Shown piece by piece: positions 9,733 to 17,941 of a DNA stretch of 64,000 bases. Within the stretch, counting starts at the first letter, position 1. Every line of letters starts with the position of its first letter. The translations under genes and the position numbers were made by a program. The notes beneath the pieces were generated by a model. The model worked only from the letters and a program-made list of their open reading frames with translations. It made no database searches and was not told where the DNA came from. Origin of the DNA: Clostridium sp. LS (GTDB lineage Bacteria; Bacillota; Clostridia; Clostridiales; Clostridiaceae); assembly GCF_002760435.1 (NCBI RefSeq), contig NZ_AUUU01000067.1, positions 1 through 64,000 on the forward strand. The letters run 5' to 3'.

Positions 9733-9843
9733 ATGATGGTTCGAAGTGGCTTCCTGCTCAAACTTCCCATTATAATAACTCAGGTGGAGTTTTCTGATAA
9801 AAAAGCAGGAGATTTAAATCTAAACTTCCTGCTTTTTAAATAA
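9733..9843 (+). CDS. Possible 36-residue peptide after the intron relic
   Basis: MMVRSGFLLKLPIII... begins 8 nt after CGGAGG at 9720-9725 and ends within the terminator downstream. It has no recognised family. The ribosome site is good, but overlap with the terminator stem argues that it is fortuitous or a relic. Confidence 0.2.
   Translation: MMVRSGFLLKLPIIITQVEFSDKKAGDLNLNFLLFK
9799..9838. terminator. Bidirectional terminator after the aldo/keto reductase gene
   Basis: AAAAAGCAGGA and TCCTGCTTTTT form a perfect 11-bp stem with A- and T-tracts on both sides. It lies about 23 nt beyond the minus-strand reductase stop and can also end plus-strand transcription. Confidence 0.8.
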
Positions 9844-9860
9844 TATGACAATTTTATTAA

Positions 9861-10712
9861 TTATTCATGAATCTTTTTTCTATTCATAGCTTTTACAAAT
9901 TCTGGTTCATCCCGATTGCCTACAAGGCCTTGTTTCTTATCCATAGATGTAATTAAAGCCATATCTTGTTCACTTAATTGAAAATCCCAAATATTAAAGT
10001 TTTCTTGAATACGTTCTTTATGAGCTGATTTTGGAATAGTTATAACTCCTCGCTGAATGTGCCAGCGTAAAATAACCTGTGAAATTGTTTTGTTATATTT
10101 CTGACCAATTGCAGAAAGAATTTCATTTTTGAAAATATCTTTTTGTCCTGCTGCAAACGGTCTGGACGATTCAATCTGAACATTAAACTCATCCATTATG
10201 ATTTTTTCTTCTATCCGCTGACAGAATGGATGTGTTTCTACTTGATTAATTGCTGGAACAACTTCATTATTTAAAATTAAGTCAATCAAACGACCACTGT
10301 TAAAATTTGAAACACCAATTGTTCTAATTTTGCCCTCTTTGTAGAGCTCTTCCATAGCGCGCCATGAACCATAGTAATCATTATATGGTTGGTGAATTAA
10401 ATATAAATCAAGATAATCAAGATGTAAATTTTTTAGAGATGTATAAAATGCTTTTTTAGTATTATCGTAACCAGCATCCTGAACCCATAGCTTAGTAGTA
10501 ATAAAAAGCTCTTCTCTAGAAATTCCACTGCGTTCAATTGCTTTGCCTACAGCTGCTTCATTAATATAAGCAGCAGCAGTATCAATTAAGCGATAACCAG
10601 CTACAATTGCATCGTAGACACATTGTTCACATTCTTTTTCATCTTCAAGCTGAAAAACTCCAAAACCCAAAATAGGCATTTCAACACCATTATTTAAAAT
10701 AACTTTTTTCAT
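9861..10712 (-). CDS. Aldo/keto reductase (AKR superfamily)
   Basis: 283-residue NADPH-dependent carbonyl reductase with a TIM-barrel fold. The catalytic tetrad is visible: Asp in LIDTAAAY, the Tyr of that segment, Lys in TTKLW and His in LIHQP. NADPH-binding IPKSAHKERIQEN lies near the C-terminus. The start is the internal Met after AAGGAGG (8-nt spacing), giving MKKVILNNG; 12 upstream codons lack a ribosome site. The family resembles YvgN/YtbE or 2,5-diketo-gluconate reductases of Firmicutes, which reduce methylglyoxal and other aldehydes. Its own terminator suggests a monocistronic unit; a MerR regulator lies 0.6 kb away, transcribed divergently. Confidence 0.93.
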   Translation of the reverse strand: MKKVILNNGVEMPILGFGVFQLEDEKECEQCVYDAIVAGYRLIDTAAAYINEAAVGKAIERSGISREELFITTKLWVQDAGYDNTKKAFYTSLKNLHLDYLDLYLIHQPYNDYYGSWRAMEELYKEGKIRTIGVSNFNSGRLIDLILNNEVVPAINQVETHPFCQRIEEKIIMDEFNVQIESSRPFAAGQKDIFKNEILSAIGQKYNKTISQVILRWHIQRGVITIPKSAHKERIQENFNIWDFQLSEQDMALITSMDKKQGLVGNRDEPEFVKAMNRKKIHE

Positions 10713-10982
10713 TTTAATATCCTCCTTGCGATTTTGTACTTTAAGCACAAAATAACTTTAATTCATTCGTGTAACCCTAAGTCAATGTTTTTTTACAAAT
10801 CTAATATAAAAATTATAAAAAAGTTTTGACTTCGCTTAACGAGCATTATAGAATTATTTTAATAAACATGAATATGTACTAAAAGACTATTTCCCATAAG
10901 CTAATGATTATTAGAAATAAAAATCTAATAAATTTCAACTTTCTAAAGGTTTTGGGAGTACTCAAAGAAATTTACGGAGGAA

Positions 10983-11208
10983 ATGTTAAATAATATTAAT
11001 AATAAATCTGTTAAAAACAGAGGACTTGCTACTTCATTATTGTTAGTAAGCTATAACTTAGGTTCATTTATCTATGATCATCGAAAAGATCTCATTGATT
11101 AAATCAATCAGAGGAATTTTTTATACAAACGGAATAATCTTAACAGTAATTGTGATATTTTATTCAATAAAAAAAGATATTATTATTCTTGAAGGAAAAT
11201 CGCTTTAG
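10983..11208 (+). pseudogene. Remnant of a probable MFS transporter
   Basis: Two short frames separated by a stop or frameshift: 10983-11102, containing NRGLATSLLLVSYNLGSFI, and about 11112-11208, containing GIFYTNGIILTVIVIF and a charged end. Both resemble late transmembrane segments of major facilitator permeases. TTTACGGAGG precedes the first ATG. The remaining 400 or so codons are missing. Identification is from general resemblance, so the family is tentative. Confidence 0.4.
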
Positions 11209-11303
11209 CTTCTTATAAAATTACAGAATTAAATATTTGATAGTATAAATGTTAATATAAAAAATATTAAGTATTATAAAGAAGATATATTGGAGATGTT
11301 AAA

Positions 11304-11696
11304 ATGTACACAATAAAGGAAGTTTCAAAAATGATAAATATGACTGAACACACCATTCGTCACTATACAGATAATGGATTGGTTCCAACAATTAAACGGG
11401 ATAAAAATAATAATCGCTTATTTGATCAGGAATCAATTGACTGGCTTAACTCCGCAAGATATCTAAGAGCGTGCGGTATGTCAGTTAAAGAAGTAAAATA
11501 CTATATCAATTTATATTTACATGGTGACTCTACTATACCTGAAAGATATGAAATAATATCGAAACAAAAACAATTGGTTGAAATCCAACTTCAAGAAACT
11601 TCTAAGAGATACCAGTTTATTAAAGCAAAAGAAAAACGTTATTCAAATATCCTTAAACAATATCTTGATGATAATACCAATTCAAATAACTTATAA
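11304..11696 (+). CDS. MerR-family transcriptional regulator
   Basis: 130 residues. The N-terminal winged helix, MYTIKEVSKMINMTEHTIRHYTDNGL, with the RLFDQESIDWL wing, is the classic MerR DNA-binding domain; a coiled-coil helix of about 45 residues follows. There are no metal-binding cysteines at the C-terminus, so this is the small-molecule or stress subgroup. In clostridia such proteins frequently sit next to aldo/keto reductases and transporters, and the decayed transporter and the reductase upstream may have been its targets. TTGGAGATG provides the ribosome site. Confidence 0.9.
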   Translation: MYTIKEVSKMINMTEHTIRHYTDNGLVPTIKRDKNNNRLFDQESIDWLNSARYLRACGMSVKEVKYYINLYLHGDSTIPERYEIISKQKQLVEIQLQETSKRYQFIKAKEKRYSNILKQYLDDNTNSNNL

Positions 11697-12149
11697 TTAT
11701 AATTAATATTTCTACTGTGAATTAATGATAATATTACTGATTTTGATCAAAATCTCTGCAAAGTATTATTGGGTATGTTTAATAAAGTTGAAGTATCAAA
11801 TGGCATTTTGAAATATATATTATTATGATAGAAGATCTTGCATTGAAAAGATGGTAAGAGTATTCTATTTCCAGGAGGCAATGAAAATGATAAAATTTTA
11901 TAAAAAGAATAGTTAGAAAAACTAAAAAATTATGTGTAATAGAGCAAAAACTAAAGGGACAAAAGGGAATACTTTGAAAATATAACATTAAAATTAAGTT
12001 ACACTGAAGATAAGTAATTATAAGCTGAAATGTAGTAAAATAGTGGGTTAAACATGTATCATTATAGCTGAATGAACGTGAAGAAATATATGAGTGGTAT
12101 ACCGCTGGGAGTACCAATGTATAAAGAGAAAGGGGCTGTCGCATTGAAC
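11697..12149. other. Gene-free stretch with degraded sequence
   Basis: No open frame of credible length on either strand. Short stretches with AGGAGG-like motifs (for example near 11873) suggest decayed coding DNA, but I cannot assign it. AGGGGCTGTCGCATT at 12130-12144 resembles the terminal repeat of some clostridial insertion sequences and could be a solo end. Confidence 0.4.
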
Positions 12150-12186
12150 TGCACCCTGTCAAGTAGACAGATGAAAAAATAAAAAT

Positions 12187-12375
12187 TTATGAAGCTAAGG
12201 TCTGATTTCGATATTCAATTGCAGTCAGACCTTTTAAGTTTTTCTGTAATCTTTTTGTATTATAAAAAATTATGTATTCATCAATCGCTTGTCTTAATTC
12301 TTCATATGTATAAAATTTTTGTAAATAGTATATCTCACATTCCAGAGTTCCCCAAAAACCTTCCATTAGTCATAA
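12187..12375 (-). pseudogene. IS150-like transposase OrfB, C-terminal tail only
   Basis: In a second minus-strand frame the sequence reads FWGTLECEIYYLQKF, then YEELRQAIDEYIIFYN and LKGLTAIEYRNQTLAS before the stop at 12187. This is the characteristic end of the IS3-family rve (DDE) transposase. The two Asp motifs upstream are deleted. Confidence 0.8.
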
Positions 12376-12736
12376 TTCTATCTCCTTGCTTATTATGAGA
12401 TTTAATTGTTTTATGACCATTATACTTCTTAATCCAATCTCTGAGAACACGAGGAGATGAAATTTCATATATACAACATATATTTCTTAAAGAGCCTTTT
12501 CCAGCCAGATAATCTTTAACTGCATTAAGTTTAAGCGAATCAGAATAATATTTATTTTTTGTAGAAAACATTAGATTTGCTTCTCCAATATCATTATATA
12601 TTTTCAACCAGTCATAAAATGTGGCACTATGAATTGCCAACTCATCGCATATCTGTACAACTGCTTTTTCACCTGCTAGATATTCTTTAATTCCTTTCAC
12701 TTTCTCTTCTAAAGAACATTTCATTTTTCTTAACAT
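12335..12736 (-). pseudogene. IS150-like transposase OrfA (helix-turn-helix), fused to deletion junction
   Basis: About 120 residues of OrfA with two helix-turn-helix units (VVQICDELAIHSATFYDWLKIY and LRNICCIYEISSPRVLRDWIKKY) that recognise the terminal repeats. The frame normally feeds a -1 frameshift into OrfB. Here it runs across the deletion junction near IMTNG and ends after a few foreign residues. AAGGGGG precedes the ATG, so a DNA-binding fragment could still be made. Confidence 0.75.
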
Positions 12737-12906
12737 TAAAATACCCCCTTTATAGAAACAGTTTTATTATTTTAACTGTCTACTATAAAGGGAGCATATC
12801 AAAAAATAGATTTTCGTGGGTTATTTTATTAAAATCAATGAAATGAAAATATCTATGGGAACTTTGGAATTGTTAGTTATTTTTATGTGTCTTAATAAAA
12901 TATGAA

Positions 12907-12947
12907 CTTCATAATTTCTTCATAAATTTAATAAATAGTTCTTTAAT
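12907..12947 (+). promoter_or_regulatory. Promoter with tandem 11-bp repeats for the glycosyltransferase/two-component operon
   Basis: CTTCATAATTT (12907-12917) is followed without gap by CTTCATAAATT (12918-12928), a direct repeat with an 11-bp period as bound by OmpR/PhoB-type regulators. The second copy contains a -35-like TTCATA (12919-12924); 17 nt on is TTTAAT (12942-12947), a good -10. The operon encodes an OmpR-type regulator, so autoactivation is the natural reading; it is not proven. Confidence 0.55.
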
Positions 12948-12999
12948 TTTGGTAACTAAAATTAAAATATGCCAGATGAAGGAAGGGGGAGCGAAATAA

Positions 13000-13695
13000 A
13001 TGAAATATTTGATTATAGTACCAGCTTATAATGAAGCAAAAAATATATTTAATGTAGTAACTTCAATAAAAAACAATAATATATTTGCAGATGTTGTGGT
13101 CATTAATGATGGTTCTAAAGATAATACGTATTCTGAAGCGAAAAGAGCAGGAGCAGAAGTTATAAATTTAAGTGAAAATCTAGGTATTGGAGGAGCTGTT
13201 CAGACAGGTTATATTTATGCATTAAAGAAAGGATATGAGGTGGCAGTGCAAATAGATGGTGATGGACAACATGATCCAAAGGATTTAGAAAATTTAATTA
13301 AACAAATGGAAGAAAGTAATTTTGATATGATTATAGGCTCAAGGTTTATAGAGAAAACCAATTACATACCAAGTAAATTTAGAGCAATGGGGATAAGATA
13401 TTTTTCTAAATTAGTTTCTTTACTATGCAGAAGTAACTACTATGATACAACATCTGGTTATAGATTAATAAATAAAAAAGGAATAAGCCTTTTTGCAAAA
13501 TATTATCCAAAAGACTATCCAGAAGTGGAAACTATAGTATATGCTTGCAAAAATGATCTAAGAGTCAAAGAGATTAGTGTTAATATGAGGCAAAGGTATG
13601 AAGGGAAGTCATCTATAACACCAATAAAATCGATTTATTACATGATCAAAGTAACCTTATCAACATTAATAATAGCTAAAAAACAGGTTTATTAG
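13000..13695 (+). CDS. Family 2 glycosyltransferase, polyprenyl-phosphate sugar synthase type
   Basis: 231 residues with a GT-A fold of the dolichol-phosphate mannosyltransferase (DPM1/ArnC) group: PAYNEAKNI, VVINDGSKDNT and the metal-binding QIDGDGQHDP (Asp86/Asp88), then GSRF and TSGYRLI. There are no C-terminal transmembrane helices, so it must associate peripherally with the membrane. Predicted reaction: transfer of a sugar from a nucleotide donor to undecaprenyl phosphate on the cytoplasmic face. AAGGAAGGGGGA precedes the ATG. First gene of an operon whose later members can flip the lipid-linked sugar and transfer it outside. Confidence 0.9.
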   Translation: MKYLIIVPAYNEAKNIFNVVTSIKNNNIFADVVVINDGSKDNTYSEAKRAGAEVINLSENLGIGGAVQTGYIYALKKGYEVAVQIDGDGQHDPKDLENLIKQMEESNFDMIIGSRFIEKTNYIPSKFRAMGIRYFSKLVSLLCRSNYYDTTSGYRLINKKGISLFAKYYPKDYPEVETIVYACKNDLRVKEISVNMRQRYEGKSSITPIKSIYYMIKVTLSTLIIAKKQVY

Positions 13696-13714
13696 AAAAT
13701 AAGGAGATTAAGGT

Positions 13715-13864
13715 ATGAATGGAGTAATAATTTTTTTTATAATATTAATTTTTATAATAGCATATTTAATTAAACAAATATATGAGGTCAAGAGAAGATT
13801 AGTTAGATTGATACAAGAAAATGCTGTGATTTGGCAACTTATAAAGGAGCAGGAGAATAGATGA
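13715..13864 (+). CDS. 49-residue single-span membrane protein
   Basis: A hydrophobic helix (GVIIFFIILIFIIAYLI) is followed by a basic, amphipathic tail (YEVKRRLVRLIQENAVIW...). AAGGAG lies at a good distance, and the stop overlaps the next gene's ATG by four bases, so it is clearly part of the operon. The tail resembles the end of DUF2304 proteins, which often accompany DPM1-like transferases. A role as membrane anchor or regulator for the upstream soluble transferase, like DPM3 for DPM1, is my inference. Confidence 0.65.
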   Translation: MNGVIIFFIILIFIIAYLIKQIYEVKRRLVRLIQENAVIWQLIKEQENR

Positions 13865-14205
13865 TGTATTTATTACTATTTATAAACATAATAATGCTGG
13901 TTTTAGGTCAAGTATTATGGAAAATTGGTGTAGGAAAAAGTAGCTTTAACTTATCAATTCAAGGAATTATTAATATGTTTTTTAATCCTTACATATTAGG
14001 TGGAGGAATTATATATGTGTTTGCTACAATAATTTGGATTTATATATTATCTAAGGAAGAACTAAGCAGGGTATATCCATTACAAAGTTTATGTTATGTA
14101 ATTGGAATATTAGCTGGAGTTTTAATATTCAAAGAGTGCTTTACACTTAACAAAGGATTAGGAGCAGTATTTATAATAATTGGGACATTAATTATTACAA
14201 GGTAA
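13861..14205 (+). CDS. SMR/EamA-like lipid-linked sugar flippase subunit
   Basis: 114-residue membrane protein with four predicted helices, in the size and pattern of EmrE and ArnE/ArnF (LGQVLWKIG in helix 1, RVYPLQSLCYVIG, then LNKGLGAVFIIIGTLII). The position between a polyprenyl-phosphate glycosyltransferase and a GT39-like transferase suggests it flips undecaprenyl-phosphate sugar across the membrane. It overlaps the small membrane gene by 4 nt. A drug-efflux role is possible but less likely in this context. Confidence 0.8.
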   Translation: MMYLLLFINIIMLVLGQVLWKIGVGKSSFNLSIQGIINMFFNPYILGGGIIYVFATIIWIYILSKEELSRVYPLQSLCYVIGILAGVLIFKECFTLNKGLGAVFIIIGTLIITR

Positions 14206-14216
14206 AGGAGAAAATC

Positions 14217-15482
14217 ATGGTTATTGTTTGTGAGGAGGATAAAAGAATAAAACTTGGACTCGCCATTTTAGAAATACTGTTTATAATAGTGGTTCTCATT
14301 TCGATTTTCAAATATGGCAATTCCACACTGCTCGGAAGCTTGGAGAATTTTGATAATGATGATGTTAAATATATAAGAAGTGCTTGGAATTTGGTGGAAA
14401 ATGGAATCTTTTCCTATGAAGATATAAGTAAGTCTACAGTTTATATAATGCCAGGATTAACCTTTATACTTGCATTCTTTGTGCTAATATTTGGGAAGTC
14501 TCAAGCTATTGTGGTATTTAGAATATTTCAAGTTGTTCTACAGATATGCAGCCTAAATTTAATATTTCTAATAGGAGGAAGAGTTTTTAATAAGAAGGTA
14601 GCTCTAATAGCTTGCGTTATCGATTCAATTTATATTGTTGAGATATATGCTGCAAATCTTATACTTATGGAAGTTACATTTAAGTTTTTAATTTTACTTC
14701 TTATATATTTAAGTATTAGAGCAATAGAAACTAAGAGAATAAAATACTATGCACTAGCAGGCATAGTTTGGAGTTTTGGCTGCTTATTTAAACCTACAAT
14801 AGCAGTTTATCCACTAGTAATACTTATAATTTGGCTTAAGGTTGGGTATAAGCTGAAAGAAATGGTTAAATATGCTAGTATAGTAATAGGGATATTTTGT
14901 ATTGTAATGTCGCCTTGGTGGGTAAGAAATTACAATAATTTTAATATGTTTATACCATTTACAAAGTCCAGCGGAAATCCTTTTTTACAAGGAACTTTTG
15001 TTAATTATAATCAAAGTGGTGGATGGGGCGTTGAGTATAAGAGTAGTGAAGATCTTATACAAAGCAATGAATATGAGATAGAAGCAGGAATAGAAAGATT
15101 AAAGATATATGGAAAAGAAGAACCTCTTAAATTTGTTTATTGGTATACCCTAGGAAAGACTTTTTATTTTTGGTATGAACCATTTTATTGGGATAAAATT
15201 TTGGGGATAAGATATGGATGGGCTTTTTTTGAACACTATCTCATTTTGGTAACAGCAATTATTGGAATTATTAATAATTTAAAAACCGGAAAGTGGGATT
15301 TAAAAAAGCAAATAATTGCATTATCAATAATAGTTATGAATGCAGTGTATCTTCCGTATTACACATACAGCAGATATGCATATCCACTTATGCCCTTAAT
15401 GATAATTTTTTCAGGTGATTATATTTATTATAAAATATGCAAATACAGAGATTCAAAGACAAGAAAAAGGCAGGTACAATAA
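14217..15482 (+). CDS. Integral-membrane GT-C glycosyltransferase (GT39/ArnT-like)
   Basis: 421 residues with about ten hydrophobic segments. An acidic first extracellular loop contains DNDDVKY, the position where GT39/PMT enzymes place the catalytic Asp; the mid-protein motif SPWWVRNY is typical of clostridial GT39 proteins. It would use a lipid-linked sugar as donor to glycosylate an outer acceptor such as a lipid, teichoic acid or surface protein. The start follows AAAGGAG. It ends one base before the response regulator gene begins, so all six genes are likely one transcript. Confidence 0.82.
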   Translation: MVIVCEEDKRIKLGLAILEILFIIVVLISIFKYGNSTLLGSLENFDNDDVKYIRSAWNLVENGIFSYEDISKSTVYIMPGLTFILAFFVLIFGKSQAIVVFRIFQVVLQICSLNLIFLIGGRVFNKKVALIACVIDSIYIVEIYAANLILMEVTFKFLILLLIYLSIRAIETKRIKYYALAGIVWSFGCLFKPTIAVYPLVILIIWLKVGYKLKEMVKYASIVIGIFCIVMSPWWVRNYNNFNMFIPFTKSSGNPFLQGTFVNYNQSGGWGVEYKSSEDLIQSNEYEIEAGIERLKIYGKEEPLKFVYWYTLGKTFYFWYEPFYWDKILGIRYGWAFFEHYLILVTAIIGIINNLKTGKWDLKKQIIALSIIVMNAVYLPYYTYSRYAYPLMPLMIIFSGDYIYYKICKYRDSKTRKRQVQ

Positions 15483-16181
15483 ATGGAAAAGAAAAAATCT
15501 ATATTAGTTGTAGATGATGAAAAAGATATAAAAGAAGTTATAGAAATTTATTTGATAAATGAAGGCTTTGAGGTGATTACAGCTTGTGATGGTTTAGAAG
15601 CCTTAGAAAAATTGAAAAATAGTGACATAGATTTAATAATTTTAGATATAATGATGCCTAAACTAGATGGCATTAGGACATGCATGAAAATAAGAGAAGA
15701 AAAAAAGCTTCCAATAATAATGTTGTCAGCTAAAAGTGAGGATAGTGATAAAATTCTAGGGTTAAATATAGGGGCAGATGATTATGTGGTGAAGCCATTT
15801 AATCCTTTAGAACTTGTTGCAAGAGTAAAATCTCAGATAAGAAGGACTACAAGTTTTAATGAACCAAGAGAAGAAAATTGTGATGAGATATGTATAGATG
15901 GACTTGTGATAAATACAGCAACTAGAGAAGTATTTGTAGATGGTAAGTTCGTTAGATTAACTCCAAGGGAATTTGAGATAATTAAAGTTTTAGCAACAAA
16001 CATCGGCAGAGTATTAAGCACTGAACAGATATATGAAAGAGTATGGGATGAACCTTTTTTCAATTCCGATAATACTGTAGCGGTTCATATTAGAAATATA
16101 AGAGAGAAGATAGAGATTAATCCGAAAGAGCCTAAATATATAAAGTTAGTCTGGGGTGTTGGATACAAGATTGATAAGTAA
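15483..16181 (+). CDS. OmpR/PhoB-family response regulator
   Basis: 232 residues: receiver domain with acidic pocket DDE near residues 11-13 and phospho-acceptor Asp55 in LIILDIMMP, switch Lys in VVKPFNP; then a winged-helix domain with RLTPREFEIIKVLA, and DNTVAVHIRNIREKIE as recognition helix. It starts right after the GT39 stop and is 11 nt before its sensor kinase. The tandem 11-bp repeats in the operon promoter (12907-12928) suit this regulator class. Its genes being co-transcribed with a surface-glycosylation set suggests an envelope-stress or antimicrobial-peptide response. Confidence 0.95.
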   Translation: MEKKKSILVVDDEKDIKEVIEIYLINEGFEVITACDGLEALEKLKNSDIDLIILDIMMPKLDGIRTCMKIREEKKLPIIMLSAKSEDSDKILGLNIGADDYVVKPFNPLELVARVKSQIRRTTSFNEPREENCDEICIDGLVINTATREVFVDGKFVRLTPREFEIIKVLATNIGRVLSTEQIYERVWDEPFFNSDNTVAVHIRNIREKIEINPKEPKYIKLVWGVGYKIDK

Positions 16182-16192
16182 GAGGTGGAAGG

Positions 16193-17572
16193 GTGAAAAA
16201 TAAAATAATAAGAAGCCTGAGTAGCTTGAACATAAAATTTATATTAATGAATGTTCTGGGTGTGTTAATAATAGTATGTGGCATCTATGGAATTATGTCT
16301 TTTTATAACACAAATACTACAGAGGGAAAAATCAATAATTTAAATAGTGCTTTTGTTAAAGCACAGGAATATGTAAATAGAAATGATAAATCATGTGGAG
16401 AATACTTAGAAAATGTTGCTGAGTTGTATAATGTAAATGCTGCAGTTATAGATAAGGATGGGAAAATAATATTAAAATCTAAAAATGTTAAAGAAGATAA
16501 GCTAGATACTGAAAAAATAAATAAATGGTTTCATAAAGAGTATGCAGATGGTAATTTTTATCAAATGTATTATATTACAATAGATAATAAAACAGAAAAA
16601 TTATTAATGTGGGACAAGGAACCAATTTATTATAATGATAGGACAATGGTATACATTTTTATGATGCCTGTTATTATAGCAATGCTTCTAACCTTCTTAT
16701 TAATCAATAGAAAAGTAAAGTATATAAAACAAATAGCGGAAGGTGCAGGAGAATTTTCAAATGGAAATTTGGACTATATAATAAGGAAAAAAGGCAAAGA
16801 TGAATTGGGCTTTTTAGCGCAAAGCATGAATGATATGGCAAGAAAGCTTAAAGAAAATATAGAGAAGGAAAGAGCTCAGGAAAAGTTTAAAACAGAACTT
16901 ATAACCAATGTATCTCATGATTTAAGAACTCCTCTGACTTCATTAATAGCATATTTGCAGCTTGTAGAAAACGAAAAAACAACAGAGGAAAATAAAAAGA
17001 AATATACTAAAATATCTATTGAAAAAGCTTATAGGCTGAAGCAGCTTATAGAAGATTTATTTGAATATTCAAAATTGGAATGTGGTGGAATTGCTTTAGA
17101 AAAAGAAGAAGTAAATATAATAGAAATATTAGAGCAAAGCATAGGGGAATTATTTATAGAAGCTCAAAAAAGAAATATGAATTTAAAAAAGAAATTTAAG
17201 AATTCTAAAGTGATTCTAAAGGTTGATTCAGGAAAATTAGGAAGAGTTTTTGAAAATCTATTATCAAATGCAGTAAAGTATGGTGTAGAAGGTACAGAGG
17301 TATATGTAAATTTAAAAGAATATAATGAATATGTTGCTATTACATTTGAAAATGAAATAGCAAGTGAATCTTTAGATGATACATTAAATCTTTTTGATAG
17401 ATTTTATAGAGGAGATAAATCTAGAAATTCAAAGGTAAGTGGTTCTGGACTTGGATTGGCTATATCAAAAAATATAGTAGAATTGCACAAAGGAGAAATC
17501 TGGGCAGAGTGTGAAAATAATATTTTTAAGATTCATGTAAAGATATATAAAAACTGGAAGAAAGGATTTTAA
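16193..17572 (+). CDS. HAMP-containing sensor histidine kinase
   Basis: 459 residues from GTG 16193, preceded by GAGGTGG. One transmembrane helix near residues 17-37, an extracellular region of about 110 residues, a second helix near 152-171, HAMP, then the DHp domain with SHDLRTPLTS (His242) and a full HATPase_c domain (NLLSNAVKYG, GSGLGLAISKNIV). The external domain is mid-sized and of no family that I recognise. Partner of the preceding regulator; the signal is unknown but the operon points to envelope charge or glycolipid homeostasis. Confidence 0.94.
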   Translation: MKNKIIRSLSSLNIKFILMNVLGVLIIVCGIYGIMSFYNTNTTEGKINNLNSAFVKAQEYVNRNDKSCGEYLENVAELYNVNAAVIDKDGKIILKSKNVKEDKLDTEKINKWFHKEYADGNFYQMYYITIDNKTEKLLMWDKEPIYYNDRTMVYIFMMPVIIAMLLTFLLINRKVKYIKQIAEGAGEFSNGNLDYIIRKKGKDELGFLAQSMNDMARKLKENIEKERAQEKFKTELITNVSHDLRTPLTSLIAYLQLVENEKTTEENKKKYTKISIEKAYRLKQLIEDLFEYSKLECGGIALEKEEVNIIEILEQSIGELFIEAQKRNMNLKKKFKNSKVILKVDSGKLGRVFENLLSNAVKYGVEGTEVYVNLKEYNEYVAITFENEIASESLDDTLNLFDRFYRGDKSRNSKVSGSGLGLAISKNIVELHKGEIWAECENNIFKIHVKIYKNWKKGF

Positions 17573-17941
17573 TTGAGCTGCCAGACTCCTATTAGTTATT
17601 AACATTTTAGGTAACAAAAAAAATCATACTATGAAAGAGAAATTTTTAAAAGAAATATTCATGCGTCATTTCCCAGGATATGAATTTGAAAATTTAATGG
17701 ATTCTATAATTAATTTTAGCATCATATGGAATAGCACTTTAATAATAAATAACCTGTTTGAATTGTATTGATAATTAAAGTATATCTAATGTTTGAAAGT
17801 TTTTGTTTCTCAAAAGTGAATCTTCTTATGTTAAATATTAAATTAAAATTAAGATTAACTACAAGCAATTGCATATTGCTATTATTTCCTACATAATTAG
17901 TTCATATTTTGTTATTTTATTTTCTTTGGGGGAGATTTAGA
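17573..17941. other. Intergenic stretch with a doubtful 46-codon frame
   Basis: 17631-17771 could encode MKEKFLKEIFMRHFPGYEF..., but no ribosome site precedes it and no family is recognised; it may be a gene fragment. No clear terminator for the kinase operon is visible. TTTGGGGGAG at the end serves the rodA-like gene. Confidence 0.3.

Larger units (their letters stand above)
12150..12796 (-). mobile_element. IS3-family (IS150-like) element remnant with internal deletion
   Basis: Imperfect terminal inverted repeats of about 33 bp bound the element. The left end begins TGCACCCTGTCAAGTAGACAG at 12150, and the reverse complement of the right end (ending 12796) begins TGCTCCCTTTATAGTAGACAG. Inside, on the minus strand, OrfA is followed directly by the last part of OrfB; the whole catalytic core is missing. 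At about 647 bp it is half the normal length. No target duplication is evident. It could still be mobilised in trans by a full relative. Confidence 0.8.

Noticed and set aside
11778-12180. Minus-strand frame at 11779-12162 and short plus-strand frames as genes
   Set aside because: Low-complexity composition, no ribosome site and no recognisable family; treated as degraded intergenic DNA.
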